In this document: positions 32,180-41,077 of the stretch, piece by piece
How the letters are laid out: each line of letters starts with the position of its first letter
Position numbering within the stretch: the stretch's first letter is position 1
DNA from: Terriglobia bacterium
GTDB taxonomy: Bacteria; Acidobacteriota; Thermoanaerobaculia; Thermoanaerobaculales; Thermoanaerobaculaceae
Assembly: GCA_020073245.1 (NCBI GenBank)
Contig: JAIQFQ010000003.1
Span: forward strand, 124,001-188,000
DNA: 64,000 nt
Direction of reading: 5' to 3'
Translations under genes and position numbers: made by a program
Notes under the pieces: model-generated
What the model was told of the DNA's origin: nothing
What the model saw: the letters and a program-made list of their open reading frames with translations, nothing else
The model's database searches: none

Positions 32180-32983
32180 CTACTTCACTTTTACCCCGAG
32201 GGCTGCAAGGCGCGAACGGGCAAGCTCGGCCTCCTTGCTTCCCGGGTGCTCATAGATAACGTACTGAAGGTTGATGACGGCCTGCGAGCGGTCGCCGAGC
32301 TCGAGGTAGGCGAACCCTTTCTTGAGCAGGGCGGCGGCGGCCTTATCCGATGCCTTGTAGGTGTTGAGGAGCTGCGTGAACGTGTCGACGGCTTCCTTGT
32401 ACATCTTCTTGGAGTAGTAGCATTCTCCAATCCAGTACAGCCCATTGGCTGCGAGGTCCGTCGTGGGGTACTGCTTGACGTACTCGGAGAAGCCCTGGAT
32501 CGCAAGGTCGAAGTTCCCGCGCAGGTAGTCCTCATAGGCGCTGTTGTAAAGCTGAGCGGGTTGGACGGCCATGCCTGCGGTCGCCCCTCCGGTTGCCCCG
32601 GCCACAGGAGTCGCGGGTGAGCCGGGCGCCGATGCGGTGGCCTGAGGTGCCGCGGCAAGACGTTCCCGGGCTGAAGCCAGGTCGCTGGAGAGCGTCGAAA
32701 GACGCTGGTTCGTCGCATCGAGGTTGGATTGGAGCGCCTGGATCTGGTCGCGAAGTTGCTGCAGCTCCACCTGGATGTCGGCGTTCGACTTGAGCACCTG
32801 GGCGTTCTGATCCGCCAGCTTGCGGCTCATCACGTTGAGGTCCTCTTTGCCGGTTGACTGGCGGCCGAGGTTCTCAACCTGTCTGGACACGTCGGTGATC
32901 TCACGATGAAGGAGGGTGATGTCGCCGCTGGAGACGCAACCGACGACGCCAACAGCCAGTACTGGGACGACCAGCCACCGCAT
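32180..32983 (-). CDS. cpoB: Tol-Pal system protein YbgF/CpoB
   Basis: 267 aa from ATG at 32983, seven bases after AGGGAGG. A signal peptide MRWLVVPVLAVGVVGC ends in a lipobox, so it is a lipoprotein here, unlike soluble E. coli CpoB. A coiled coil (residues ~25-100) is followed by an Ala/Pro/Gly linker and three TPR units, AYEDYLRGNFDLAIQGFSEY, GLYWIGECYYSKKMYKEAVD and LLKKGFAYLELGDRSQAV. CpoB links Tol-Pal to peptidoglycan synthesis during constriction. The longer open frame upstream overlaps pal and is rejected. Confidence 0.93.
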   Translation of the reverse strand: MRWLVVPVLAVGVVGCVSSGDITLLHREITDVSRQVENLGRQSTGKEDLNVMSRKLADQNAQVLKSNADIQVELQQLRDQIQALQSNLDATNQRLSTLSSDLASARERLAAAPQATASAPGSPATPVAGATGGATAGMAVQPAQLYNSAYEDYLRGNFDLAIQGFSEYVKQYPTTDLAANGLYWIGECYYSKKMYKEAVDTFTQLLNTYKASDKAAAALLKKGFAYLELGDRSQAVINLQYVIYEHPGSKEAELARSRLAALGVKVK

Positions 32984-32994
32984 AGAAAACCTCC

Positions 32995-33591
32995 CTACCG
33001 CGCCGTGACCACGAAGTGTGCGCGTCGGTTCTGCACCCAGCAGCTCTCGTTGTGACACGTTGCGAACGGCTTCTCCTCCCCGTACGAAATGGTGGAGATG
33101 CGGTCGGCTCCGACCCCGAGCGATGCCAGATACGCCTTGACCGCATTGGCTCGACGCCAACCGAGCGCGAGATTGTACTCCTCCGTGTTCCGCTCGTCAC
33201 AGTGCCCCTCGATCAGGAACTTGACCGTGGGGTGGTCCTTAAGCCAGCTCGCATCGGCGGCCAGGAGATCCCGGGCGTCTGGACGGAGGTCGGCTTTGTC
33301 CGTGTCGAAGAAGGCGTCCTTCAGGTAGCCAGCCTTGTTGATCTCCTCGACGTTTGCCGGCAACTCCCCGGCCCGGATTGCGCTTTCGGGGGTTTCCGCG
33401 GCGCTGATGCGGGGCTCGGGACTGATTGTGGTCGTCCCTTTCTCGGCAGGCTGCGAAGCGACCTTCTCACTCTCTGAACCGGCCTGCGGCTCGGGGGCTA
33501 CCACGGCCTTGCGGTGCGCACACGCCTGAACGAGCCCTAGCGCGGAGATCAGCGCGCAGACAAGAAAAAGTTTGTTCCAGAGACTGGACAC
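32995..33591 (-). CDS. pal: peptidoglycan-associated lipoprotein
   Basis: 198 aa from GTG at 33591 with GGAGG 5 nt upstream. Signal peptide with lipobox LVQAC; a 60-residue linker; then the OmpA-like domain: FFDTDKADLRPDARDLLAAD, VKFLIEGHCDERNTEEYNLA (the Asp and Arg that bind diaminopimelate) and GWRRANAVKAYL. The end, SCWVQNRRAHFVV, is typical. It ties the outer membrane to peptidoglycan. Confidence 0.96.
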   Translation of the reverse strand: MSSLWNKLFLVCALISALGLVQACAHRKAVVAPEPQAGSESEKVASQPAEKGTTTISPEPRISAAETPESAIRAGELPANVEEINKAGYLKDAFFDTDKADLRPDARDLLAADASWLKDHPTVKFLIEGHCDERNTEEYNLALGWRRANAVKAYLASLGVGADRISTISYGEEKPFATCHNESCWVQNRRAHFVVTAR

Positions 33592-33649
33592 AGGGCCTCC
33601 TCTCGCCCGCGAAACTCTACACCATGAAGTGCTTCCTTCACAAGCCGCC

Positions 33650-34945
33650 TCACTGGACCAGAGCAACCCAGGCCGGTTGGATGTTGTTCCCCTCGGTGGT
33701 GATCTGTCGTGGCCGGCCGATCTGGTCCGTGATGAAGATCTGTTTTCCGCCGGTTCGGTTCGACACGAAAGCGAGGACGGTGCCGTCCGGAGACCAGCAC
33801 GGCGATTCGTTGCTGCCGGGACCGGGAATGATGGTTCGCTCGTTGTTGCGGAGGTCCAGGGTCGCGATCTGGAAGCGGTCGTCCACGAGCGTGGTGTATG
33901 CGATCTTGACTCCGTCCGGCGCCCACGACGCCTCGTCGGCGTACTTGTCTTCGAACGTCAGCCGTCGGACGTTGGTCCCTTCGGCATCCATCACGTACAG
34001 CTGCGGCGAACCGGCTGCGGATGAGGTGAAAGCGATCTGGCGGCCGCTTGGAGACCACGCCGGCTGGGTGCTGATCCCACGTGTGTGTGTCAGCCGGAAG
34101 GGTGTGCCGCCCTCGGTGGGAACCGCGAAGATGTCCGTCTCGCCCCCGTCGCCCGCCGCGAACGCGATGAGCTTTCCGTCGGGCGAGAAGTTTGGAGAGG
34201 AGTTCACCCCGGGCAGGGTCGAGATCGCCTTGAGATATCCCTCGGTCGGCCGGAAGATGAAGAGCTGCGGTGAGCCCCTGAGAAAGCTTGTGAACGCGAG
34301 CCATTGGCCGTCCGGCGACCACGCCGGGGAGAGGGCAATGGAGCGATGGCTGGTGAGCTGCTGCAGCTCGCTGCCGTCCCAGCGCATGACCCACAGCTCC
34401 TTGCTGCCGCTCCGATCGGAGACGAAGGCGATTCGTGACAGAAACGGGCCGGGCTTCCCTGTGAAAAGGTGGATGAGCTCGTTGGCCAGCGAGTGTGCCA
34501 TCGTCGTGGCCAGATTGACCGTGCCCTGGAAACGCCGTGAGTACGCCACCTCGCCGGAGGTGAGGTCCCACAACCGGACTTCCAACACGAGCTGGTTCCC
34601 TGCGCCTGCGATGCTACCGTCGAGGAGGAACTGCGCCCCGACCGAACGCCACCGCTGGCGCGTGAGGTTCGGGTTGTTGGGGTCGACGACCACGAGACGC
34701 GCGCTCTCGGGGGAGACCAGGCCGACAACCGCCGTCTCGCCGAGGTCCTTGCGGAGGGTTGCGAGCAGGGTCGAGGCCGCGCTCGGCTCGGTGCCCGGCC
34801 GCGAGAGGAAGTCGGGCATGGCGATCACGACCCTGGTGAGCCCGGGGCTGGTGACCTTCAGGTACACCTCGTCCTGGGCGACGGCAGGGCGACCTGCCGA
34901 GATCGCGGCGACTAGGGCGCAAATTGCGAACACTCTTCTTTTCAC
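33650..34945 (-). CDS. tolB: Tol-Pal system beta-propeller protein TolB
   Basis: 431 aa. Signal peptide MKRRVFAICALVAAISAGRP ending AVAQ. The N-terminal TolB_N domain includes a KDLGETAVVGLVSPES stretch; then PD40 repeats such as RIAFVSDRSGSKELWVMRWD, SPAWSPDGQWLAFTS and SPNFSPDGKLIAFA. It shuttles between Pal and the TolQRA motor in the periplasm. Start and stop: the ATG overlaps the tolA-like stop by 4 nt, and pal follows after 58 nt. Confidence 0.95.
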   Translation of the reverse strand: MKRRVFAICALVAAISAGRPAVAQDEVYLKVTSPGLTRVVIAMPDFLSRPGTEPSAASTLLATLRKDLGETAVVGLVSPESARLVVVDPNNPNLTRQRWRSVGAQFLLDGSIAGAGNQLVLEVRLWDLTSGEVAYSRRFQGTVNLATTMAHSLANELIHLFTGKPGPFLSRIAFVSDRSGSKELWVMRWDGSELQQLTSHRSIALSPAWSPDGQWLAFTSFLRGSPQLFIFRPTEGYLKAISTLPGVNSSPNFSPDGKLIAFAAGDGGETDIFAVPTEGGTPFRLTHTRGISTQPAWSPSGRQIAFTSSAAGSPQLYVMDAEGTNVRRLTFEDKYADEASWAPDGVKIAYTTLVDDRFQIATLDLRNNERTIIPGPGSNESPCWSPDGTVLAFVSNRTGGKQIFITDQIGRPRQITTEGNNIQPAWVALVQ

Positions 34946-35688
34946 GGGCCGAACTCCAGGTGCAGCGTCAACGTGCTCCCGCCGAAGCTCTGCGGAAGAG
35001 GCGGGAACGGCGCAGAAGCATACACTGCGCGGAGCGCAGCGCGATCAAATGCAGCCGTCTGGCTCTCGGCTTCAAGGCCGGCCTCGACGAGCCGTCCGCT
35101 TCGGTCGATGACGCAACGGACGCGACAGCTTGTTCCGGTTGGCGAGGGTGGCCGAAACCAGTTGCCCTCGATGAGCGCAAGAACCCGGTTCAGGTAGTAC
35201 GTGAAAGGGAACGCCTCCTCGCCGGCGCCGCCAGCCACCCCAAGGGCGACGCCGCTCGTCCCCGAGGCGACTGCAGTTCCGGGACCGCCCGGGCCTGCGT
35301 GCGCCTCTCCAACCGAAGTGCGCGGCGGTTCGGCGGCTTTCTCCGCCCGGCGGGCCGCCTGCTTGTCCGGGATCACGTGTCGAGGCTGGGGCTCGACCGT
35401 CTTCCGACCCCTCACCTTATTCGCGACGGCCTCGACTGGAGGGCGTGACGCCGGTGCGGGCACGGCGGCGGTTGCCGGCTTGCTCGGTGCCGCCGCCCCG
35501 GTCCTCGGTTCTGCGGTGATCCTGACCTGGACACGAGGGAGCGTGAGTGCGCGCCGACCGTGGCTCGGCGTCAGGAGGATCAGCGCCGCGGCGGTCATGT
35601 GGATGCTCAAGGCGCCCGCCACGGCCCATCGCCATCGGAGGTCCAGGTGGGCTCGCCGCTCAAGCTCCTCCGAGACCGGATCGGTCAT
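34942..35688 (-). CDS. tolA: TonB/TolA-like energy-transducing protein
   Basis: 248 aa. One N-terminal transmembrane helix (WAVAGALSIHMTAAALILL, residues ~21-39, with the His seen in TonB/TolA SHLS-type helices), a Pro/Ala/Lys-rich spacer and a C-terminal TonB-like domain: NRVLALIEGNWFRPPSPTG, CRVRCVIDRSGRLVEAGLE, and AALRAVYASAPFPPLPQSFG. Position between tolR and tolB implies the TolA role, although the C-terminal fold reads as TonB-type. Overlaps both neighbours by 4 nt. Confidence 0.88.
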   Translation of the reverse strand: MTDPVSEELERRAHLDLRWRWAVAGALSIHMTAAALILLTPSHGRRALTLPRVQVRITAEPRTGAAAPSKPATAAVPAPASRPPVEAVANKVRGRKTVEPQPRHVIPDKQAARRAEKAAEPPRTSVGEAHAGPGGPGTAVASGTSGVALGVAGGAGEEAFPFTYYLNRVLALIEGNWFRPPSPTGTSCRVRCVIDRSGRLVEAGLEAESQTAAFDRAALRAVYASAPFPPLPQSFGGSTLTLHLEFGP

Positions 35689-36101
35689 CGTTCCTCCGGG
35701 GGTGCGGTGACCATTCCGATCTCCTCGACGCCCATCCGGTTCAGGGTCGCCAGCACCTCCATCACGAAGCCGTAGGGGAGCTGCTGGTCCCCCTTCAGGT
35801 ACACAGGCCTTGGCCCTCCGGCAAGGAGAGGGCCAAGCTTCTGAGCAAGAAGCTTGGCATGGACCGGCTGGTCGCCGAGCAGCACGAGCCGGTCGCGGGT
35901 CAGGGTAAGTACGATCGGCTCGGCGCCTTTCTGGACCAGCGGAGGGGCGGCCTGACGCGGGAGCTCAACCTGGAGGCCCTGCACCAGCATCGGAGAGGTG
36001 ACGATGAAGATTATGAGCAGGACGAGCATCACGTCCACCAGAGGGGTGATATTGATCTCCGCCAGGTTTTCGAAGTCCTCGCTGGAAGTCCGAAACGCCA
36101 T
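35685..36101 (-). CDS. tolR: TolR/ExbD biopolymer transport protein
   Basis: 138 aa. The single helix with its proton-path Asp is in INITPLVDVMLVLLIIFIVT (Asp in LVDVML). The periplasmic domain follows, with VYLKGDQQLPYGFVMEVLAT. It works with TolQ as the proton-driven stator that pulls TolA. It lies 10 nt after tolQ and overlaps the tolA-like gene by 4 nt. Confidence 0.94.
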   Translation of the reverse strand: MAFRTSSEDFENLAEINITPLVDVMLVLLIIFIVTSPMLVQGLQVELPRQAAPPLVQKGAEPIVLTLTRDRLVLLGDQPVHAKLLAQKLGPLLAGGPRPVYLKGDQQLPYGFVMEVLATLNRMGVEEIGMVTAPPEER

Positions 36102-36111
36102 CGTTCTTCTC

Positions 36112-36783
36112 CTAGGTGAAAGTGCGTTCGGTCAAGTTCAGAAACTCCAGCAGGAAGTCCTCCATCAGCCCGCGCTGCCGCCGTAACGCCCCGAGGAACG
36201 CGTTGTAAGCGACGACGGCTGGAATGGCAGCGGCGAGACCGGCGGCGGTGTTGATCAGCGACTCCGCGATACCCGGCGCGACAGTGACGATGGACGTCGA
36301 CCCCGAGGCGGCAATGGCGTGAAACGTGGTCATGATGCCCCAAACCGTGCCGAACAGGCCGATGAAGGGTGTTGCCGAGGCCGTTGTTGCGAGAAAGGGG
36401 AGGTAGCGCTGCAACCTGGCTCCCTCGATCCCGATTGCACGCTGAAGCGCCCGTTCGACCGCCGCCAGGCTCTTGATCTGGCCGGCGGCCTGGCCTGTCC
36501 GCTGCAGCACTCGCACCTGGGCTTCGAGCTCGAGGTAGCCGGCTCGGAACATTCCGGCGAGCGGGGCCCGGGGGCTCCTTGTTGCCGCAGCCTGGACGTC
36601 GGCTAGGCGTGTCGCACGGCGGAACTCGGCCAGGAACGACCGATTCTCGCCGTCGGCCTGGCGGAGCTGGAACAGCTTCAAGAGCATGAGAGTCCAGGAG
36701 GCAAGGGAGAAAACCCCCAGGACCGCCAAGACCGACTTTGCCACCGGACCGGTGGCGCCGAAAGCCTGCAGTATCTCGCTCAC
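36112..36783 (-). CDS. tolQ: TolQ/ExbB/MotA-family proton channel
   Basis: 223 aa from GTG at 36783. Three helices: VLAVLGVFSLASWTLMLLKL near residue 20, then LPFLATTASATPFIGLFGTVWGIM, and SLINTAAGLAAAIPAVVAYN, which carry the conserved small/Thr residues of the family channel. The first codons of a longer frame (TTG at 36819) are Arg-rich and lie inside the upstream gene, so I prefer the GTG. Begins the Tol-Pal genes proper. Confidence 0.93.
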   Translation of the reverse strand: MSEILQAFGATGPVAKSVLAVLGVFSLASWTLMLLKLFQLRQADGENRSFLAEFRRATRLADVQAAATRSPRAPLAGMFRAGYLELEAQVRVLQRTGQAAGQIKSLAAVERALQRAIGIEGARLQRYLPFLATTASATPFIGLFGTVWGIMTTFHAIAASGSTSIVTVAPGIAESLINTAAGLAAAIPAVVAYNAFLGALRRQRGLMEDFLLEFLNLTERTFT

Positions 36784-36793
36784 GGGGGAGATT

Positions 36794-37654
36794 CTACGCG
36801 GACGGCGACGGCTGACCAAGCGGCTTCGGCCGATGGACCACCATCGTGCCGGCCAAAAGATCGTGCAGGGCCTTGCGGTCGCGGCGGAACGGGATAACCA
36901 AGAACCCCAGCCCCAGTGTGAGGACCGTCACCACGCCCGCCGCAAGGCGCAGGAACGCGCGGCTGTATCCGATCGGGAGTCGCTGTCGCCAGTCAAGGAG
37001 GCGCAGGCCGCAGAGCCTCATCCCGGGTGAACCGGCGCGGCGTGCCCATCCGTGGACGAGGTAGAAGAACACGTAGACGAGCCAGAGGGTCGTGCAGGCT
37101 CCCGTGAGCATGGATTTCATCTGCAGGCTCGGCGGCAGCGTGTCAGGTGCGAGGAAGTGGTGTTCGACCAGGAGGGTCAGGAGCAGGGGAGCGTAGGGGA
37201 TGGCCGAGCCGATCACGAAAAGACCGATGTCCGCCAGGACCGCAAGCAGACGCCAGCCGAGTCCGGCTGGCCTGACAGGGGACCCGTCATCGGCATAGCC
37301 TTGATCGGCGCGGGTCGCTGCCGGGAATGGAGGCCGGTCGGGCGGAAGGTCGCCGCGCTCAACGTTGCCTCGCAGTGCCCCGAAGCGAATCACATCGCCG
37401 GCAACAACCTCCTGCGGTGCCAGGACGCGCGCGCCGTTGAGGAAGGTGCCGTTGGAGGACCCAAGGTCCTCGAGTACGAGCTGCGCCTCCCGCCAGACGA
37501 AAGCGGCATGGAGCCGGGAGACGGTATCTTCGCGGAGGCGCACATCACACGAACGGCTGCGGCCGATAACGACCTTTTCTTCGTCGAGCGGATACGTCAT
37601 CTCGCCCAGGCGCAGGCGGAGCGAACGACGCTCAGAAGGGCGAGATGCCGCCAC
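36794..37654 (-). CDS. FHA domain fused to an RDD membrane domain
   Basis: 286 aa. The N-terminal FHA domain has VVIGRSRSCDVRL, SRLHAAF and LEDLGSSNGTFLNG (about 27-75), all the phosphothreonine-binding positions. After a linker comes an RDD domain with about four helices, starting GLGWRLLAVLADIGLF with the Arg-Asp pattern, and ending in RDRKALHDLLAGTMVV. FHA domains read Ser/Thr kinase targets; RDD domains occur in channels and export systems. Such a fusion upstream of tolQ is notable. It overlaps the stop of the upstream unknown gene by 23 nt. Confidence 0.88.
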   Translation of the reverse strand: MAASRPSERRSLRLRLGEMTYPLDEEKVVIGRSRSCDVRLREDTVSRLHAAFVWREAQLVLEDLGSSNGTFLNGARVLAPQEVVAGDVIRFGALRGNVERGDLPPDRPPFPAATRADQGYADDGSPVRPAGLGWRLLAVLADIGLFVIGSAIPYAPLLLTLLVEHHFLAPDTLPPSLQMKSMLTGACTTLWLVYVFFYLVHGWARRAGSPGMRLCGLRLLDWRQRLPIGYSRAFLRLAAGVVTVLTLGLGFLVIPFRRDRKALHDLLAGTMVVHRPKPLGQPSPSA

Positions 37655-39224
37655 GATCGTTGTGGATCAGCCAGAGGCCCGAGTAGGCACGTAGGAGGCG
37701 GAATCGACACCGGTACAGAGGCTCCAGGAACTCGGTGTCACCGCGGTAGAGGGCGTCGTCGACGAGCCAGCCGAAACGGCGCTCGATCTCCGATGCACGC
37801 TGGAGAGATTGAGAAGCTCTTTCGAGCGTCTCAGCGAGGTGCTCCGAGCCTCGTTTCTGCAGACGATCGATCTCGCGCGCTTCGTCGTCCATACGGATCC
37901 GGAGCGCAGCCGCCTGCACGAGGAGGCGGGCGCGCTCATGCTCCAGGGAGCCGAGTTGGGCCCTGGTGTCGAGCAACCTCCTGTAGGCGTCCACCTCGCA
38001 CGCCTCGAGTCTCAGCGTTGCTAGCTCCTTCGCGCTGACGGCTTCGGCCGCAGGTCGATCATCCCCCACCAACTCAAGCGCAAACAGAATCTTGCTCACG
38101 TACTCCTGGAGCAGTCCGTCGGCCTGGAGGGCAGGAATGGGGGATACCGCACCGGACCCGGGCGCCGCGGCATTGGCAGCGGGAGAACCCGCGAACGTCT
38201 CCCTATCGGGCCGCGGCGTGGGCGGAGGAGCTACGGTTCCGAGCTGGGCTACGTCGAACTGGTCGAGGATTCGGTTGAGCGCGAGCCTCAGCTTGAGCGC
38301 ATCTTCGCGTCTGAGGTTCTCGGTCTGCTTGCCTTCGTCGAAGCGTTTTTGGGCCGACGTGAAGATCTCGAGCATTTCCCGCAGGTCCGGCGTAGCCATC
38401 TCGGGATGGCCAGCGAGCTGCTTCTCGAGCTCCTTGACCTTGTTCGTGTCGGCCAGCAGAGCGGTCTCTTCGTCCTCCCAAAGCGTCCGGAAGCGATTCT
38501 TGATATTCACCGTCGTCTCGAGCAGCACTGGAAGAAGGCGAGGGTGAAGCATCGTCTCGCCGAGACGGCGCTTGAGAGACCGGAAACGGTCGAGGGCGCC
38601 GCCGCTGACCAGCTCGGTGAAAGTCCGGCACGCGAGAACCTCGTTCTTGAGTTCCGCTAGGGCATGGAGCAGTACGTCGAGCTCCTGTTCGGAAGTCCGA
38701 GACGGAGGGCGCAGCTGGAGCAGCGGAGTCACCAGCCTTTCGATCTCGTGACGCTCGCGGACGAGACTTCCCTGATCCCCGCGCGGAATCTCGGCAAGCC
38801 GTGTGAAGAGGATGTCGAGCTTGTCGAGGGTGTCCTCCGCGACGATGTGATCCTCGAGGTAGAACTTGATTATCGCTAGGAGGACCTTCTCGTCCTGGTT
38901 GCGCAGGCGGTCGAAGAAACGGCGGAGGAGTGACGGCGGGATCTGCGCGTCAATCTCGAGGAGCTTGCGGGCGTGACCGTCGAGCTTGGTGTTGAGCTGG
39001 CTGATCGTCTTTTCTGTCCGTCCGGTCTCGGGGTGGCCAAGGCTGGAACCGAGCTGGCGGAGTTCGCTGAACAGGGCCGGAAAGTCGATCTCGATCGGGC
39101 AGGACGAGTTGAAGAGGTGCTTGAACAATCCCTGCAGGTACTGGTAAAACGTCCATTGAGACCGACAACGGTCGGCCAACCGGACATATAGCTGGTTCAG
39201 CTCGTGGAGCCCGATAGCACTCAT
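37632..39224 (-). CDS. 530-aa helical protein of unknown function
   Basis: Not recognised. From ATG at 39224 the protein is nearly all alpha-helical and soluble. Residues ~1-370 are a mixed helical region (LNQLYVRLADRCRSQWTFYQ near the start, SLLRRFFDRLRNQDEKVLL later); a Pro/Ala-rich linker follows near 375-405 (VAPPPTPRPDRE); the C-terminal ~130 residues are coiled-coil-like (LEHERARLLVQAAALRIRMD) and end in LRAYSGLWLIHNDRGGISPF. No signal peptide or membrane segment. It heads the run FHA-RDD-tolQRAB-pal-cpoB and overlaps the FHA-RDD gene by 23 nt, so joint function is likely. Confidence 0.75.
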   Translation of the reverse strand: MSAIGLHELNQLYVRLADRCRSQWTFYQYLQGLFKHLFNSSCPIEIDFPALFSELRQLGSSLGHPETGRTEKTISQLNTKLDGHARKLLEIDAQIPPSLLRRFFDRLRNQDEKVLLAIIKFYLEDHIVAEDTLDKLDILFTRLAEIPRGDQGSLVRERHEIERLVTPLLQLRPPSRTSEQELDVLLHALAELKNEVLACRTFTELVSGGALDRFRSLKRRLGETMLHPRLLPVLLETTVNIKNRFRTLWEDEETALLADTNKVKELEKQLAGHPEMATPDLREMLEIFTSAQKRFDEGKQTENLRREDALKLRLALNRILDQFDVAQLGTVAPPPTPRPDRETFAGSPAANAAAPGSGAVSPIPALQADGLLQEYVSKILFALELVGDDRPAAEAVSAKELATLRLEACEVDAYRRLLDTRAQLGSLEHERARLLVQAAALRIRMDDEAREIDRLQKRGSEHLAETLERASQSLQRASEIERRFGWLVDDALYRGDTEFLEPLYRCRFRLLRAYSGLWLIHNDRGGISPF

Positions 39225-39285
39225 TTCTATGACATCCTGAGCGAGTCTACACCAGCGGTGCAGCGCAGAAAAGGGGAGGTGGCCA

Positions 39286-39816
39286 GTGCTTAAGGACAGG
39301 TTGATAGCGGCCGAGAAGATCGGGCAAATCGTCTCAACTCTGGCGGACGAAATCGACGCCGACCTCGAGGGCCGCGATCCCGTTTTCATCTGTGTCCTCA
39401 AAGGGGCGGTCTACTTTTTCACCGCCTTGACCCAGAAGCTGCACCGTGACGTTGTCGTCGACTTCATCCAGGCCTCATCGTACGGCGCGACTACCGAGTC
39501 CTCGGGAACGGTCACGCTCATCAAGGACGTCACCGTGGACATCGCAGGCAAGGACGTCTACGTCGTCGAGGACATCGTGGACACGGGGCTGACGCTAGCC
39601 GATGTCGTCGCTCTGCTGAAGGCGCGTCACCCCCGGACGGTCCAGGTGGTTGCTCTGCTCTCGAAACCCTCGCGCCGCAAGGTGGAGATACCCCTCGACT
39701 TCCTCGGTCTCGAGATCGAGGATCACTTCGTGGTTGGCTACGGCCTTGACTTTGCAGAGCGCTTCCGTAACCTTCCGGAGATTTGGGACCTTGTTCCCGA
39801 GCCGGAGGGGACATGA
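39286..39816 (+). CDS. hpt: hypoxanthine phosphoribosyltransferase
   Basis: 176 aa from GTG at 39286 behind GGGGAGG. The PRPP site VYVVEDIVDTGLTL, the FICVLKGAVYFFTALTQKL loop, the Ser-Tyr pair in IQASSYGATTESSG, and the C-terminal VGYGLDFAERFRNLPEI are all diagnostic. It salvages hypoxanthine and guanine. The gene is divergent from the 530-aa protein gene. Its stop overlaps ridA by 4 nt. Confidence 0.96.
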   Translation: MLKDRLIAAEKIGQIVSTLADEIDADLEGRDPVFICVLKGAVYFFTALTQKLHRDVVVDFIQASSYGATTESSGTVTLIKDVTVDIAGKDVYVVEDIVDTGLTLADVVALLKARHPRTVQVVALLSKPSRRKVEIPLDFLGLEIEDHFVVGYGLDFAERFRNLPEIWDLVPEPEGT

Positions 39817-40199
39817 AGATTGAGTTGGAAAAGGTTCAAACCGACGCGGCGCCGAGGGCCATCGGACCCTACAGTCAAGCCATCCGGTGCGAAGATTGGG
39901 TGTTCGTTTCGGGTCAAATCCCGCTCGACCCTGCAACTGGCATCCTTGTTGGCGGCGACTTCGCCCAGCAGGTGGGCCGGGTGCTGGAGAATATCGATGC
40001 CGTGCTCCGGGCTGCTGGGTGCGGTCGTGCCAACGTCGTGAAGACCACCGCCTATCTGACCGACCTTGGTCGCTTCGCGGAGTTCAACGAGATCTACGCC
40101 ACGTTCTTCGGCCACCACCGGCCTGCACGCGCGGTGGTTGGCGTAGCGGCGCTGCCCCGCGGCGCGCAGGTCGAGGTGGAAGCGGTGGCGGTGCGGTGA
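39813..40199 (+). CDS. ridA: RidA family enamine/imine deaminase
   Basis: 128 aa. APRAIGPYSQAIRCEDWVFV, SGQIPLDPATG, QVGRVLENIDAVLRAAGC, and the catalytic Arg in RPARAVVGVAALPRGAQVEVEAVA give a full RidA. It hydrolyses reactive 2-aminoacrylate and similar enamines. It is coupled to hpt by a 4-nt overlap and to the next gene by another overlap (ATGATGG), so four genes hpt-ridA-yqeB-patatin form one unit. Confidence 0.94.
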   Translation: MKIELEKVQTDAAPRAIGPYSQAIRCEDWVFVSGQIPLDPATGILVGGDFAQQVGRVLENIDAVLRAAGCGRANVVKTTAYLTDLGRFAEFNEIYATFFGHHRPARAVVGVAALPRGAQVEVEAVAVR

Positions 40200-41077
40200 T
40201 GGATCCTGTGGTCCAGGCGCGCGTATTGGTCCGCGGCGCCGGAGAACTCGGCAGCGCCGTGGCTGTCCATCTCGCGCACCAGGGGTTCGGACGCATACTG
40301 CTCGTCGAGCGAGCGTTTCCGAAAGCGGTTCGGCGCAACGTTTGCTTTTCGGAAGCCGTGTTCAACCACGGGAAGACGGTCGACGGGGTCACGGCCCGGT
40401 TCGTCATGCTGCTGTCCGAGGTCGACATGGTTCACGAGCTCGGTGACCTCGCGATCACGACGCAACCCCTGCCGGAGGTATTCGCGGCCTGGCCTCCGGA
40501 CATCTTCGTTGATGCGGCAATGCTCCGCTCCAACTGGGGCCTCACGAGGGAACTGGCGTCGCTCGTCATCGCTCTCGGCCCGGGTTACCAGGCGGGCAAG
40601 GACTGCCATGCCGTGGTTGAAACGGTTCGGGGCCCCCAGCTCGGGCGCGTGCTGCTGGGCGGCCAGACACTGCCGTCCGAGCCGCCGGCGGAGATCATGG
40701 GGTTTACCCAAGAGCGGGTGATCAAGGCCCAGCGCCCAGGCATTTTCCGCACCAATCACGACATCGGTGACCGGCTCGAGCAGGGCGAGAAGGTCGGTGT
40801 GGTGGTGCTCTTGCTGACGCGTGAAGACCTCTACCGCGGCGTGCCGGTTGACTCCGAATACCCGGTGGTCGCGCGGATCAGCGGTGTCGTGCGCGGGCTC
40901 CTTCGCGACGGCGTGCCGGTGGAGACCGGAGACAAGATAGGGGATATCGACCCTCGCGGCATCACCGAGGATCTGAGACACATTTCTGACAAGGCCCAAA
41001 GAGTCGCCGAAGGCGTGCTCGAGGCGATCGTCCTCGAGAGGGATCGCCTCCGCCTCCGTGAGGCGGCGACGACATGA
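40199..41077 (+). CDS. yqeB: YqeB/EF2563-type selenium-dependent molybdenum hydroxylase maturation protein
   Basis: 292 aa. VLVRGAGELGSAVAVHLAHQ is a Rossmann-like start; RNVCFSEAVFNHGKTVDGVTA, then VDAAMLRSNWGL, VIALGPGYQAGKDCHAVVET, and the late GDKIGDIDPRG segment match the EF2563/YqeB family linked to selenium-dependent molybdenum hydroxylases. Starts within the ridA stop and overlaps the patatin start by 4 nt. No xdhC, selD or molybdopterin-dependent enzyme is in the window, so the assigned role rests on the family alone. The longer upstream frame is rejected. Confidence 0.85.
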   Translation: MDPVVQARVLVRGAGELGSAVAVHLAHQGFGRILLVERAFPKAVRRNVCFSEAVFNHGKTVDGVTARFVMLLSEVDMVHELGDLAITTQPLPEVFAAWPPDIFVDAAMLRSNWGLTRELASLVIALGPGYQAGKDCHAVVETVRGPQLGRVLLGGQTLPSEPPAEIMGFTQERVIKAQRPGIFRTNHDIGDRLEQGEKVGVVVLLLTREDLYRGVPVDSEYPVVARISGVVRGLLRDGVPVETGDKIGDIDPRGITEDLRHISDKAQRVAEGVLEAIVLERDRLRLREAATT

